DNA from: GCA-2737725 sp965229355
Lineage (GTDB): Bacteria > Pseudomonadota > Alphaproteobacteria > Rhodospirillales > Rhodospirillaceae
NCBI GenBank assembly: GCA_965229355.1
Contig: OZ245869.1
Span: 2,728,001-2,792,000, forward strand
DNA length: 64,000 nucleotides
Direction of reading: 5' to 3'
The number at the start of each line of letters is the position of its first letter. The stretch's first letter is position 1. The position numbers and the translations under genes were made by a program. Shown one piece after another: positions 46,154-55,050 of this stretch. Below the pieces are notes generated by a model, which was given only the letters and a program-made list of their open reading frames with translations, was not told where the DNA came from and made no database searches.

Positions 46154-47992
46154 ATGAATTTTCCGCCTGAATTCCTGGATGAGATCAGAAACCGGCTTTC
46201 GGTTTCGGGTGTCGTGGGGCAGCGCGTGAAGTTGATTCGCAAAGGCCGCGAGTTCGTGGGCTTAAGCCCCTTTACCAATGAAAAAACGCCTTCGTTCACG
46301 GTCAACGACGAGAAGGGGTTTTATCACTGCTTTTCCACCAACGAGCACGGCGACATCTTCACCTTTTTGATGAAGACGCAGAATCTGTCGTTCCCGGAAG
46401 CGGTTGAACGTTTAGCAGAAGACGCAGGCCTCGAGATGCCGCGCAACGATCCGCGCGAGGTGCAAGTCATCGAACGCGCGGTCAAATTGCGCGAAGCTGT
46501 GGAGGCCGCCTGCATGTTCTATCAGGCGGCGCTGCAAAAGCCTGAAGGCAAGCGGGCGTTGGATTATCTGCACAGCCGCGGGCTAGGCGATGAGATCATT
46601 CAAAAGTACCGCTTGGGCTATTCACCTTCGGGTAATGCTCTGAAGACCGAATTAAAACGCCGCGGCTATGCAGAAGACATTCTGAAAGACGTGCGCCTGA
46701 TTAATGAAGGCAAAGAGGGCCGCGATTCCTTCGACTTCTTCCGTGACCGTGTGATGTTCCCGATCTTCGATGTGAAGGGGCGTCCTGTTGCGTTCGGTGG
46801 ACGCATTATGGGCGAAGGAGAACCGAAGTACCTGAACTCGCCAGAAACACCGCTGTTTCATAAGGGCGGGCTTTTGTATGGGCTGGCACTGGCCCGTCAA
46901 AGTGTCATCGACAAAAATCAGATCGTGGTCTGCGAGGGCTACATGGACGTGATTGCCATGGCCCAAGCCGGGTTCACCAATGCTGTGGCCCCTTTAGGCA
47001 CCGCGCTCACGGAAACGCAGCTTGAGATGCTGTGGAAACTCGTGCCTGAACCCATCATGTGCTTTGACGGCGATAAGGCTGGTCAACGGGCTGCCGCCCG
47101 CGCTGCAAACTTGGCGTTGCCGAAACTGCTGCCGGGCAAGTCACTTCAATTTGCGCTTCTACCCTCGGGCCAAGACCCGGATGACCTGATCCGTAAATCA
47201 GGCCCTGAAGCGATGAGCCAGGTCTTGAACGGTGCTGTGGCATTATCCGAGGTGGCGTGGCGTCAGGTTCTGGCTGAACACCAGGTCGATACCCCCGAAC
47301 GCCGGGCAGGGTTCGAGCGCGCAGTGTTCGAGCGCGTGGGGGCCATCGCTGATCAATCGGTCCGCGAACAGTATCGTATGGTATTTAAAGAGCGCCTGCG
47401 GGACATGTTTATGCCCCAGCGAACGTTCACACCGGGCAGTTCTCGTGGCGGCAATAATCGTGCCAATTCTGGCCGCGGCCCCTTCCGTGGCAAGTCCCCA
47501 CCGGTGCCGATGATGGTCAGACCCCGCCCGTCCAGCGGACTCGCCGTCGACCGGATGCGCGAGCGCATTTTGCTGGCGACTTTGATCAACCACCCCGAAC
47601 TTTTGGACCACATTGAAGAGCGGCTGGGAGCCATGGTTTTGGCCGATTCCCGCCTTGACTCAGTGCGCCAATCCGCCTTAATGCACCTATCTCATCAACC
47701 GGACCTTGATTCTCAGACACTTAAGACCCATTTGGCAGGCATAGGGTTCGCCCATGACCTGAATTCTCTTTTGGGTGAGGACACTTATGTCCATGCGGCA
47801 TTCGCCAGACCAGAAGCTGAGGCGGCCAAGGCAACCGAGGGATGGGACGATACGTTTGGTTGGCATCAACGTTCTAGTCTTGAGGCCGATCTGAAACAGC
47901 TACGTGAAACTTTGGCTGCTAATCCGACCGAAGAAACCATTGCGGCGATTAACTCGCTTGCCGAACAGATGAACCTATATACGCATGAATAA
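46154..47992 (+). CDS. dnaG: DNA primase
   Basis: Makes RNA primers for replication. 612 residues. N-terminal zinc-domain fold, then the TOPRIM polymerase core (EGYMDVIAMAQAGFTNAVAPLGTALTETQ, and CFDGDKAGQRAA for the metal-binding Asp residues) and a C-terminal helical, DnaB-binding domain after a Gly/Arg/Asn-rich linker (~430-460). The CHC2 ligands are mostly gone: the CPFH pair reads S38-P-F-T41 and the CFGC pair reads C59-F-S-T62. The family core is otherwise intact. The start is at an ATG with a weak ribosome site behind a small gcgaa/ttcgc hairpin. rpoD overlaps its end by 8 bases. Confidence 0.96.
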   Translation: MNFPPEFLDEIRNRLSVSGVVGQRVKLIRKGREFVGLSPFTNEKTPSFTVNDEKGFYHCFSTNEHGDIFTFLMKTQNLSFPEAVERLAEDAGLEMPRNDPREVQVIERAVKLREAVEAACMFYQAALQKPEGKRALDYLHSRGLGDEIIQKYRLGYSPSGNALKTELKRRGYAEDILKDVRLINEGKEGRDSFDFFRDRVMFPIFDVKGRPVAFGGRIMGEGEPKYLNSPETPLFHKGGLLYGLALARQSVIDKNQIVVCEGYMDVIAMAQAGFTNAVAPLGTALTETQLEMLWKLVPEPIMCFDGDKAGQRAAARAANLALPKLLPGKSLQFALLPSGQDPDDLIRKSGPEAMSQVLNGAVALSEVAWRQVLAEHQVDTPERRAGFERAVFERVGAIADQSVREQYRMVFKERLRDMFMPQRTFTPGSSRGGNNRANSGRGPFRGKSPPVPMMVRPRPSSGLAVDRMRERILLATLINHPELLDHIEERLGAMVLADSRLDSVRQSALMHLSHQPDLDSQTLKTHLAGIGFAHDLNSLLGEDTYVHAAFARPEAEAAKATEGWDDTFGWHQRSSLEADLKQLRETLAANPTEETIAAINSLAEQMNLYTHE

Positions 47993-50207
47993 AATCAGCA
48001 AACCCGCCGCCAAATCTGCTTCTGCTGCAAAGTCTTCTGCGACCGCGAAAGACAAAGATAAGGATAAAGCTGCAACCGCGAAGAGTGCGAAAGCCGCACC
48101 CGCGCCAGCTGCTGCTGTGGGCAAAGATGGTAAGCCGGTGGAAGCGGTGGTTGCTGGCGATAAGCCATTGCTCGATTCAACCAACCAGAACATCAAGAAG
48201 CTGATCCAGAAGGCCAAAGAGCGCGGCTACATCACTTATGATGAGTTGAACGCTGCTCTGCCGCCTGAGGAAATGTCTTCGGAGCAAATCGAAGACGTGA
48301 TGTCGATGCTCTCGGAAATGGGCATCAACGTTGTTGAAGCCGAAGAGCAAGAAGAGGCTGGCGAAGAAGAAGCTGCTGAAGGCGATGAAGCCAAACCGGA
48401 AGGCTATACCGGCGGTAACATCGACGAAGACGACGTTGGCCGTACCGATGACCCAGTGCGCATGTACTTGCGCGAAATGGGCTCGGTTGAGTTGTTATCG
48501 CGCGAAGGCGAAATCGCGATTGCCAAGCGTATCGAAGCTGGTCGCGAGATGATGATTGGCGGCATCTGCGAAAGCCCCATCACCATTCGGAACTTGCTGC
48601 AATGGCACGATGCTTTGCAGAACGGCAAAATGCTGTTGCGCGACATCATCGACTTGGATGCCACCTATGGCACGTCAGGTTTGAAGCAAGCTGTTGGCCC
48701 TGAGCTTGAAGGTGACGCCGCTGCTGCTGGCGGTGAAGCTGTTGAAGTCGTCATCGATATCGACGGCGCGAAATTGAAACGCCCTGAAGCGCCTGCTCCT
48801 GCTCAGCCCAAAGTTGTTGCAGCCCCAACAGTGCGTGGCCCTGAAGCCGCTGGCGCTGAAGGCGGCGAACCCACAGAAGGTGGCGCCGAAGGCGTTGAAG
48901 GTGGCGTTCCCGGCCAGCCTGACGAAGAAGATGAAGCTGCTGTGTCGCTGGCTGCGATGGAATCATCGCTGATGCCGCAAGTGTTGGAAGCCTTGGAAAA
49001 GGTTGCCCATACCTACACGCGCATGAAGAAGCAGCAGGACGCCCGTATGGAAGTCCTGCAAAAAGGTGAGGAAGTCGATAAGGCGTTGGAGCGCCGCTAT
49101 CAGAAGATTAAGCAAGAGCTGGTCGAGCTGATGGAAGGCGTGCACCTGAACAATGCGCGTATCGAAGCCCTCGTCGAGAGTATGAACGACCTGAACCGCA
49201 AGCTTGTCGGTTTAGAAGGTCAGGTTTTGCGCATTGCGTTGAAGTGCAAAATCAAACGCGAAGAATTCCTGCAAGCCTATTACGGCAACGAGCTTGATCC
49301 GAACTGGCTCGCGAACGTTGCGAAATTACCAGCCAAGGGCTGGAAAGATTTCGCGGCCAAGTTTGAGCCGCAGATCGAAGAAATTCGTCAACAAATCGGC
49401 GCCATCGCTGATGAAGCATCTGTGCCAATTGGCGACTTCCGCCGCATCGTCAACACGGTGCAAAAAGGCGAGCGCGAAGCTGGCCGTGCGAAGAAAGAAA
49501 TGATCGAGGCCAACCTGCGCCTGGTTATTTCTATCGCTAAAAAATACACCAACCGCGGTCTGCAATTCTTGGATTTGATCCAAGAAGGCAACATCGGCCT
49601 GATGAAGGCCGTTGATAAGTTCGAATACCGCCGTGGCTATAAGTTCTCGACATACGCAACATGGTGGATCCGTCAGGCCATTACGCGTTCGATCGCCGAC
49701 CAAGCGCGCACCATCCGTATTCCGGTGCATATGATTGAGACGATCAACAAGCTCGTTCGTACCTCACGCCAAATGCTGCACGAAATCGGCCGCGAGCCGA
49801 CGCCGGAAGAGTTGGCGGAAAAGCTGCAAATGCCGCTGGAGAAGGTGCGTAAGGTTCTGAAGATTGCCAAAGAGCCGATCTCTCTCGAAACGCCGATTGG
49901 CGACGAGGAAGACAGCCACTTGGGCGACTTCATCGAAGACAAGAACGCCATTCAGCCGGTGGATGCGGCAATTCACGGTAACTTGCGCGAAACCACGACA
50001 CGCGTCCTCGCCAGCCTCACGGCTCGTGAAGAACGCGTGCTGCGGATGCGCTTTGGTATCGGGATGAACACCGACCATACGCTGGAAGAAGTGGGCCAAC
50101 AGTTCTCGGTGACACGCGAACGTATTCGTCAGATTGAGGCGAAAGCGTTGCGCAAACTGAAGCACCCCAGCCGCTCACGCAAATTGCGCAGCTTCCTGGA
50201 TAACTAA
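47985..50207 (+). CDS. rpoD: RNA polymerase primary sigma factor (sigma-70)
   Basis: 740 residues. A Lys/Ala-rich N-terminal tail (~1-45), region 1.1 (KKLIQKAKERGYITYDELNAALPPEEMSSEQIEDVMSMLSEMGINVVE), region 1.2 (DPVRMYLREMGSVELLSREGEIAIAKRIE), and a non-conserved region that includes a Gly/Glu/Ala/Pro-rich insert at ~240-322. Region 2 includes FLDLIQEGNIGLMKAVDKFEYRRGYKFSTYATWWIRQAITR, and region 4.2 includes EEVGQQFSVTRERIRQIEAKALRKLKHPSRS. It is the housekeeping sigma. It overlaps dnaG by 8 bases, so the two are translationally linked. Confidence 0.98.
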   Translation: MNKISKPAAKSASAAKSSATAKDKDKDKAATAKSAKAAPAPAAAVGKDGKPVEAVVAGDKPLLDSTNQNIKKLIQKAKERGYITYDELNAALPPEEMSSEQIEDVMSMLSEMGINVVEAEEQEEAGEEEAAEGDEAKPEGYTGGNIDEDDVGRTDDPVRMYLREMGSVELLSREGEIAIAKRIEAGREMMIGGICESPITIRNLLQWHDALQNGKMLLRDIIDLDATYGTSGLKQAVGPELEGDAAAAGGEAVEVVIDIDGAKLKRPEAPAPAQPKVVAAPTVRGPEAAGAEGGEPTEGGAEGVEGGVPGQPDEEDEAAVSLAAMESSLMPQVLEALEKVAHTYTRMKKQQDARMEVLQKGEEVDKALERRYQKIKQELVELMEGVHLNNARIEALVESMNDLNRKLVGLEGQVLRIALKCKIKREEFLQAYYGNELDPNWLANVAKLPAKGWKDFAAKFEPQIEEIRQQIGAIADEASVPIGDFRRIVNTVQKGEREAGRAKKEMIEANLRLVISIAKKYTNRGLQFLDLIQEGNIGLMKAVDKFEYRRGYKFSTYATWWIRQAITRSIADQARTIRIPVHMIETINKLVRTSRQMLHEIGREPTPEELAEKLQMPLEKVRKVLKIAKEPISLETPIGDEEDSHLGDFIEDKNAIQPVDAAIHGNLRETTTRVLASLTAREERVLRMRFGIGMNTDHTLEEVGQQFSVTRERIRQIEAKALRKLKHPSRSRKLRSFLDN

Positions 50208-50224
50208 GCGCACCGTTTAAATCC

Positions 50225-51610
50225 ATGTTCGCCACTGATGCGGTACCACCGACCAATGCGTTAAATCGCCTGATCGGTGGGCCTTTTGGCGCGTTCTTGC
50301 TGAAGCCTTGGTATGACCCCGTCGCCTTGCAAGGTGTCGTGCGGTTTTTCATGCCGGCCTCACGCGCGTGGGCTGCCGCTAATATTTCAAACGGCGACCC
50401 CGCGGAATTCTTGAAAGCCTTGGGCAAGCCGCGCAGTGTTGGCGCGGGCCTTGCGAAAGCCATTGCCGATACGGATCAACTGCGCGACGTGTACGCGCTG
50501 TCTGAAGGGGCGTGGCAAGACGCCGCCTTGAATGGTGTGAGCGGAACGCTTCTGGCGGGGCTCGATGCCCAACGCATGACAGCCGCCGATGCCTGGATGC
50601 GTGCGCGGGCGTCGTTCCTGACGTCGCACCTTATTAATCCGTTTCCGCCTGTGAAGTTCACCATCGCGCCCGAAGATGATGTTGAGCGCGCACATGCGCA
50701 CCGCATTGCCGATGTGCGCAGTGCATTTCCGGGTGCCGATGCTATTTCTGGGATCCAGCAATCGGGCGTGTGCGAAGAGCTTGGACGCAAAACCAGTTGG
50801 GTGCGCTTTCCGGCAGGTGTCGGTAATGATTTTGGGTGGGCGCGCGTGGAAGAGCCAAGCCGCACCAAAGCCAAGGGAGTGGTGATTTTCTGTCACGGCA
50901 TCATGATGGAGCGCGAGCACTGGTCGAGTTTGTATGATCAGGCTGAAGTGTTCCTTGCGCCTGAGGGGGGCGCGCTGGCAGTCATTTCGCCAGAAGGGCC
51001 TAATCATGGTCGTCGCATGGAGCCTGGCTATTACGGCGGTGAGCCCATTTTAGCGCATGGTGTGAAGGGCATTCTCGATTACTTCGCGGCACACGTGGTT
51101 GAAGTGGGCCGTTTGATTGCCTGGGCCCGCAAAACATACGGCGGGCCAGTGGCCGTAGCGGGGATTAGCTTGGGCGCGTTGACGGCGCAGCTTGTCACTA
51201 GTGCCGCCAAACATTGGCCCGCAGAATCTCGCCCTGATGCCACACTGCTGCTGACGACCAATGAATCTCTGATCGATGTCACGTTCAAAGGCTCATTGGC
51301 CGGAAGTTTAGGCTTCCCCGCAGAACTCGCGCGCGCGGGCTGGCCCACCGGCAAGATTGATCGCTGGCGGCCGTTGGTTGAGCCCGATGAGCCTGCAATT
51401 TCGCCTGATCGCGTGGTCTGCGTGCTCGGCACGACAGATACCGTAACGCCGTATCAAGGCGGTATGCGGCTGGCGCAGCGTTGGGGGATTCCTGAAAAAA
51501 ATGTATTCCACTGGACGGGTGGCCACTTTGCTGCGGCGTTCTCGGTGTTGCGTGACCGCACCCCGATCCACACCTTTAAAGCCGCCCTGATGCAGGCGGA
51601 TAAAGGGTAA
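50225..51610 (+). CDS. Alpha/beta hydrolase of the ABHD18-like type
   Basis: 461 residues. The N-terminal ~220 residues have no recognised domain. An alpha/beta-hydrolase core follows: GVVIFCHGIMMEREHWS (oxyanion region), nucleophile elbow GISLGA (Ser), VVCVLGTTDTVTPYQGG (Asp) and WTGGHFAAAFS (His), giving a complete triad. The GPNHGRRMEPGYYGGEPILAHG stretch recalls ABHD18/DUF2048 proteins. It starts 17 bases after the rpoD stop and may be the last gene of the dnaG-rpoD operon. Substrate unknown. Confidence 0.85.
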   Translation: MFATDAVPPTNALNRLIGGPFGAFLLKPWYDPVALQGVVRFFMPASRAWAAANISNGDPAEFLKALGKPRSVGAGLAKAIADTDQLRDVYALSEGAWQDAALNGVSGTLLAGLDAQRMTAADAWMRARASFLTSHLINPFPPVKFTIAPEDDVERAHAHRIADVRSAFPGADAISGIQQSGVCEELGRKTSWVRFPAGVGNDFGWARVEEPSRTKAKGVVIFCHGIMMEREHWSSLYDQAEVFLAPEGGALAVISPEGPNHGRRMEPGYYGGEPILAHGVKGILDYFAAHVVEVGRLIAWARKTYGGPVAVAGISLGALTAQLVTSAAKHWPAESRPDATLLLTTNESLIDVTFKGSLAGSLGFPAELARAGWPTGKIDRWRPLVEPDEPAISPDRVVCVLGTTDTVTPYQGGMRLAQRWGIPEKNVFHWTGGHFAAAFSVLRDRTPIHTFKAALMQADKG

Positions 51611-51632
51611 GTCAGGAAAACATAAAGTTGCC

Positions 51633-51660
51633 TTGACGTTACATGCTGCGTGCGTAGGTT
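51633..51660 (+). promoter_or_regulatory. Likely sigma-70 promoter of the tRNA gene
   Basis: TTGACG (51633-51638) and TAGGTT (51655-51660) with a 16-base spacer, about 25 bases upstream of the tRNA. Confidence 0.5.
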
Positions 51661-51685
51661 GACGCGTCTAAACACAAGGCCGGTG

Positions 51686-51761
51686 GGGCCTGTAGCTCAA
51701 TGGTTAGAGCCGACCGCTCATAACGGTCTGGTTGCAGGTTCGAGTCCTGCCGGGCCCACCA
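51686..51761 (+). tRNA. tRNA with anticodon CAT, probably tRNA-Ile2 (lysidine-modified)
   Basis: A complete 76-base cloverleaf with encoded CCA. The acceptor stem pairs 51686-51692 with the 3' arm; the anticodon loop reads ctcataa. Positions 4-69 and 5-68 are both C-G pairs, the TilS recognition determinants of tRNA-Ile2. There is no initiator-type 1-72 mismatch. Without the lysidine rule it would be annotated as tRNA-Met. Confidence 0.85.
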
Positions 51762-51867
51762 ATTTTTCAATAAACGACAATGTTGATCGACTGTGGTGCA
51801 GGGTTTCCTGTGACCTGCGCTGGCCGCTATCACATTCTCAATTCCTGAGGGCCAAGCTGCCGGGACT

Positions 51868-51911
51868 CAAAAAAAGACCTGAGGCAGTGCAATCAAGCCC
51901 TGCCTCAGGTT
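51868..51911 (-). terminator. Rho-independent terminator of the chemoreceptor gene
   Basis: An 11-bp perfect stem (51877-51887 with 51900-51910) and a 12-base loop are followed on the minus strand by TTTTTTT. It lies 20 bases beyond the receptor stop. Confidence 0.92.
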
Positions 51912-51930
51912 TGGCGTGTGGTGAACTTAC

Positions 51931-53652
51931 TTAAGCTGCCAGGGCCAGTTGTGGCTTGGCCGTATCGTTGGTGCCGCGAATGTTGCCCAGGAATTTGTTC
52001 ATTTCCTTGCGTAGCATTTCGGCCTGCACTGAAAGTTCGCGGGCGGCATTCAGAACATCGTTCGAAGAACTACCGGTCAGGTCCACCGCGTTGTTAACGC
52101 CGTTGATGTTTTCCGAGACTTCGTTCGAGCCTTGCGCGGCCTGCTGGACGTTTCGTGCAATTTCATCGGTCGAGGCAGACTGTTCCTCGACGGCCGAAGC
52201 AATGGTGGCCGATACGGTGTCGAGAGAAGCAATGGTCGATGAGATCTGACGGATCGCAGCAACCGAGGCTTCAGTGGTGATTTGCATGTCGCCAATCTGA
52301 GCGGCGATTTCGCCCGTCGCCTTGGCCGTCTGGCTGGCCAAGTTCTTCACTTCGCCGGCAACGACCGCAAAGCCTTTGCCCGCATCACCGGCCCGTGCGG
52401 CTTCAATCGTCGCGTTCAGGGCCAACAGGTTGGTCTGTTCCGCGATATCATTGATCAGATCAATGATGTCGTTGATCTTCTTAGCGGCGACAGCAAGGTC
52501 GACAACCTGCTTGTTGGTGCGTTCTGCTTCTGTAACAGCAGCGCCCGTCATGCTCTTGGCGTTGGAAAGCTGACTTGCGATCTCATTGATCGACTGGGTC
52601 ATCTGTTCCGCGGCCGCAGACACAGTCTGGATGCTGGTTGAGACCTGATGCGACGCGGCCGAAACGGACGCGGACTGTTGGGCCGTCTGCTGCGCCGTGG
52701 TGGTCAAGGCTTCAGCCGAGGCCTGCAGTTCGGTCGCAGCCGAGGCGACACTGCGGACGATATCGCCTACTGAACGCTCGAACTGATCGGCCATTTTCAA
52801 CATCGACTCTTTGCGTTCGGCTTCGGCACGGGCCGCAAAGCCAGCTTGTTCGGACCGCATGCGCTCTGTTTCCTGTAAGCCGCTCTTGAAGATTTCAACG
52901 GCGCGGGCAACATCACCCAGTTCGTCTTGGCGTGATTGGCCTTGAACCGTGACGCTGAGGTTGCCTTTGGCCAAGCTATCCATCACGTCGATCATCTGGC
53001 TGAGCGGATTTGTAACCGAGCGGCTAATCAGGAAGGACAAGCCTGCGCCGATCAACACGGCGACCACCAGCAGTCCAATCTCTATATTACGATCTTGGAT
53101 GTAGGCGGCAGCGGCCTTCTCGTATTCTGCTTTTGCAACATCGCCCTGCAGAGTTTTCAGATCATCAAACGCCGAATTAAGCGCGGGGAAAGCTGCTTCG
53201 CTTTTAACGACGATAGCGTTCAAGACGGCGACAGGTTCGTTGCGGCGGCTTGCGGCAACGGCATCCTCTGAGATCACAGAATAAGTTTCGCGAGCTTTAC
53301 CTGCTTTTGCGGCTAGCTTGACTTCTTCAGGCGTAAGGTAAGTGGCCATGTACTCGGCCCACAACTTATCAATTTTCTTAAGGCCATCTGTGATCGTGGC
53401 TTGCGCTTCCTGCCGTGATGTTGCGGTGGTCGGATCTGCAAGGTCTTGGATCGCTGTTCTCACGTCATTCTGCAGATCCAAAATCTCGGCTAGCTGAAGC
53501 AAGGGGACAACGCGGTCTGCATAAACCGTACGCAGGCTTTCATTCGAATTGCTGAGCGACGCCATGCTCATAACGGACAAGCCGATCATGAAGGCTATTA
53601 GTGCGGCAGGAATGCTGCTGAGACGGGTAATAATGCGAGTGTTGGTCAACAT
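51931..53652 (-). CDS. Methyl-accepting chemotaxis protein
   Basis: 573 residues. Transmembrane helices at ~10-32 and ~190-210 flank a periplasmic helical (4HB-type) sensor domain. A HAMP domain follows at ~211-263, then the coiled-coil signalling domain with the hairpin tip EQTNLLALNATIEAARAGDAGKGFAVVAGEV. No C-terminal CheR-docking pentapeptide is present (it ends PQLALAA). The ATG at 53652 has AGAGG just upstream; the frame to 53832 is an unsupported extension. It senses an unknown ligand and should signal to the CheA encoded 3 kb away. Confidence 0.95.
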   Translation of the reverse strand: MLTNTRIITRLSSIPAALIAFMIGLSVMSMASLSNSNESLRTVYADRVVPLLQLAEILDLQNDVRTAIQDLADPTTATSRQEAQATITDGLKKIDKLWAEYMATYLTPEEVKLAAKAGKARETYSVISEDAVAASRRNEPVAVLNAIVVKSEAAFPALNSAFDDLKTLQGDVAKAEYEKAAAAYIQDRNIEIGLLVVAVLIGAGLSFLISRSVTNPLSQMIDVMDSLAKGNLSVTVQGQSRQDELGDVARAVEIFKSGLQETERMRSEQAGFAARAEAERKESMLKMADQFERSVGDIVRSVASAATELQASAEALTTTAQQTAQQSASVSAASHQVSTSIQTVSAAAEQMTQSINEIASQLSNAKSMTGAAVTEAERTNKQVVDLAVAAKKINDIIDLINDIAEQTNLLALNATIEAARAGDAGKGFAVVAGEVKNLASQTAKATGEIAAQIGDMQITTEASVAAIRQISSTIASLDTVSATIASAVEEQSASTDEIARNVQQAAQGSNEVSENINGVNNAVDLTGSSSNDVLNAARELSVQAEMLRKEMNKFLGNIRGTNDTAKPQLALAA

Positions 53653-53864
53653 AGCCTCTTGCTCCGATGACAATGATGAGCTGAAGCTATGGGCGGGCAT
53701 CGCACGAAACAATCTGGCCCGTTGGATATAACCCTTTGGTGAGGTGTTGGGCATGGCCTGAGCCATTGTTTTATTTATGAATAAACCGTTCGCGCGGTAG
53801 GGGCGCGCCCTCTGATCTGTCGCAGGGAGCATTGTTAAAAATTGTGAGGCGTTGCTGGGGGGCT

Positions 53865-54545
53865 TTACGCCCTTTGGTCGATTCCGGACGCCAGCGCAAT
53901 CCGGACCGCTTCAATGCGGTTGGTCGCGCCAATCTTACGGTAAGCATTGCGCAAATGCATCTTGACCGTGACGTCTTGTAGGCCCATTTCGCGGCCGATT
54001 TGTTTGTTGGTCATGCCCTGGGTCAGGGATTTCAACGCCGCAAATTCACGCTCTGTCAGCTGATCGAATAAATCCGTTGCGCTTTCTGTGGCTGGATCAG
54101 GCGTTTGGAGGGCATTGATCTCATTCATGATCTCGGGCGGGACATAAGTTTGCCCGTTTAGTACGACACTCAGCGCTGAAACCAGCGAGCGTCCATTGGT
54201 GGTTTTTGGAACGTAGCCTTGAATCCCCATTCTCAGGGCCGCCCTGATGATAACCGGGTCATCGGTGGCCGAAAAAATAATGATGCGCGATTCTGGCGCC
54301 GCCTTTTGAATGGAACTCACGCTCTCCAAGGGGCTTCCATCTGCCTTGCCCGGCATATGAAGGTCGAGAACAACTAGGCGCGGTGGGTTGGTGTCTTTTG
54401 TTTCGGCGAGAATCCGCAAGACGTCGTCATACGACCGTGCTTCAGAAATCATCACATTATCGCCCAAAAACTCGACGTGGAGTTTAAGGGCCTGCCGCAT
54501 CAAGTCGTGATCGTCGGCGATAAGAACGTGTAACTTCTTAAGCAC
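53865..54545 (-). CDS. NarL/FixJ-type response regulator
   Basis: 226 residues. Receiver domain with the acidic pair D11-D12, phosphoacceptor Asp61 in VVLDLHMPG, and IIFSATDDP for the Ser/Thr site, followed by a LuxR-type HTH (LTEREFAALKSLTQGMTNKQIGREMGLQDVTVKMHLRNAYRKIGATNRIEAV). It is divergent from cheA and could control it or the receptor gene; no cognate histidine kinase is nearby. The 200 bases to the receptor start have no terminator. Confidence 0.94.
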   Translation of the reverse strand: MLKKLHVLIADDHDLMRQALKLHVEFLGDNVMISEARSYDDVLRILAETKDTNPPRLVVLDLHMPGKADGSPLESVSSIQKAAPESRIIIFSATDDPVIIRAALRMGIQGYVPKTTNGRSLVSALSVVLNGQTYVPPEIMNEINALQTPDPATESATDLFDQLTEREFAALKSLTQGMTNKQIGREMGLQDVTVKMHLRNAYRKIGATNRIEAVRIALASGIDQRA

Positions 54546-54668
54546 TGCGGCCTCGTGATCTTGAGATCGGGTTTACAAAACAGTCTGTTTAGTACGAAGT
54601 GCGGGCGTTCAGGTTCACTCAGGGCGAAAAGCTATATAGAGATAATTATATAAACCAAAGACTTTAGA

Positions 54669-54714
54669 GAATTGATGCGCATCAATTCAAAGCCTTAGGG
54701 TTGAATCCTATATA
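54669..54714. promoter_or_regulatory. Perfect 20-bp palindrome and overlapping promoter, upstream of cheA
   Basis: Positions 54669-54688 form a perfect palindrome with arms gaattgatgc. A promoter candidate TTCAAA (54686-54691), 17 bases, TATATA (54709-54714) starts on its edge. It lies in the 505-base region between the response-regulator gene and cheA, so a dimeric regulator could bind here. Confidence 0.55.
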
Positions 54715-54793
54715 GAATCTTTCCGCTTAAATTGGGTTCTGAATTCCCAGGCCTACTAAAGCAGTGTCTGAGCAGGCCCGTCTCAGCGCTTAT

Positions 54794-54812
54794 TGGCAAA
54801 CCCTCTTTGCCA
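54794..54812. promoter_or_regulatory. Second inverted repeat upstream of cheA
   Basis: tggcaaa at 54794-54800 and its complement at 54806-54812, spaced by 5 bases. It is possibly a second operator. It does not have the spacing of a sigma-54 promoter, although it starts like one. Confidence 0.4.
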
Positions 54813-55050
54813 CAAGTTTCGCGTAAAGCCTCCTCCCAAATGGGGATATGAAAAGAATCTATCGGCTAACCTTATCCATTTTTCAGGCGACCCCATCCCT
54901 TTCGCAGGTACGTCTGAATGTCGGCATGCCCTAACTTCATGTGGCGCGATGTAACGGTCCGCTGTGGATCGCCAAGATCGCGCACACCACCCACAAGCTC
55001 TAGCTCATAGGGCGGCAGTGGGGGCGAACTGCTCAAGGCGCGAGGGCAAC

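Noticed and set aside
54791..54812. Sigma-54 promoter upstream of cheA
   Set aside because: The sequence starts like TGGCA, but the GG-to-GC spacing is 12 instead of 10 bases.
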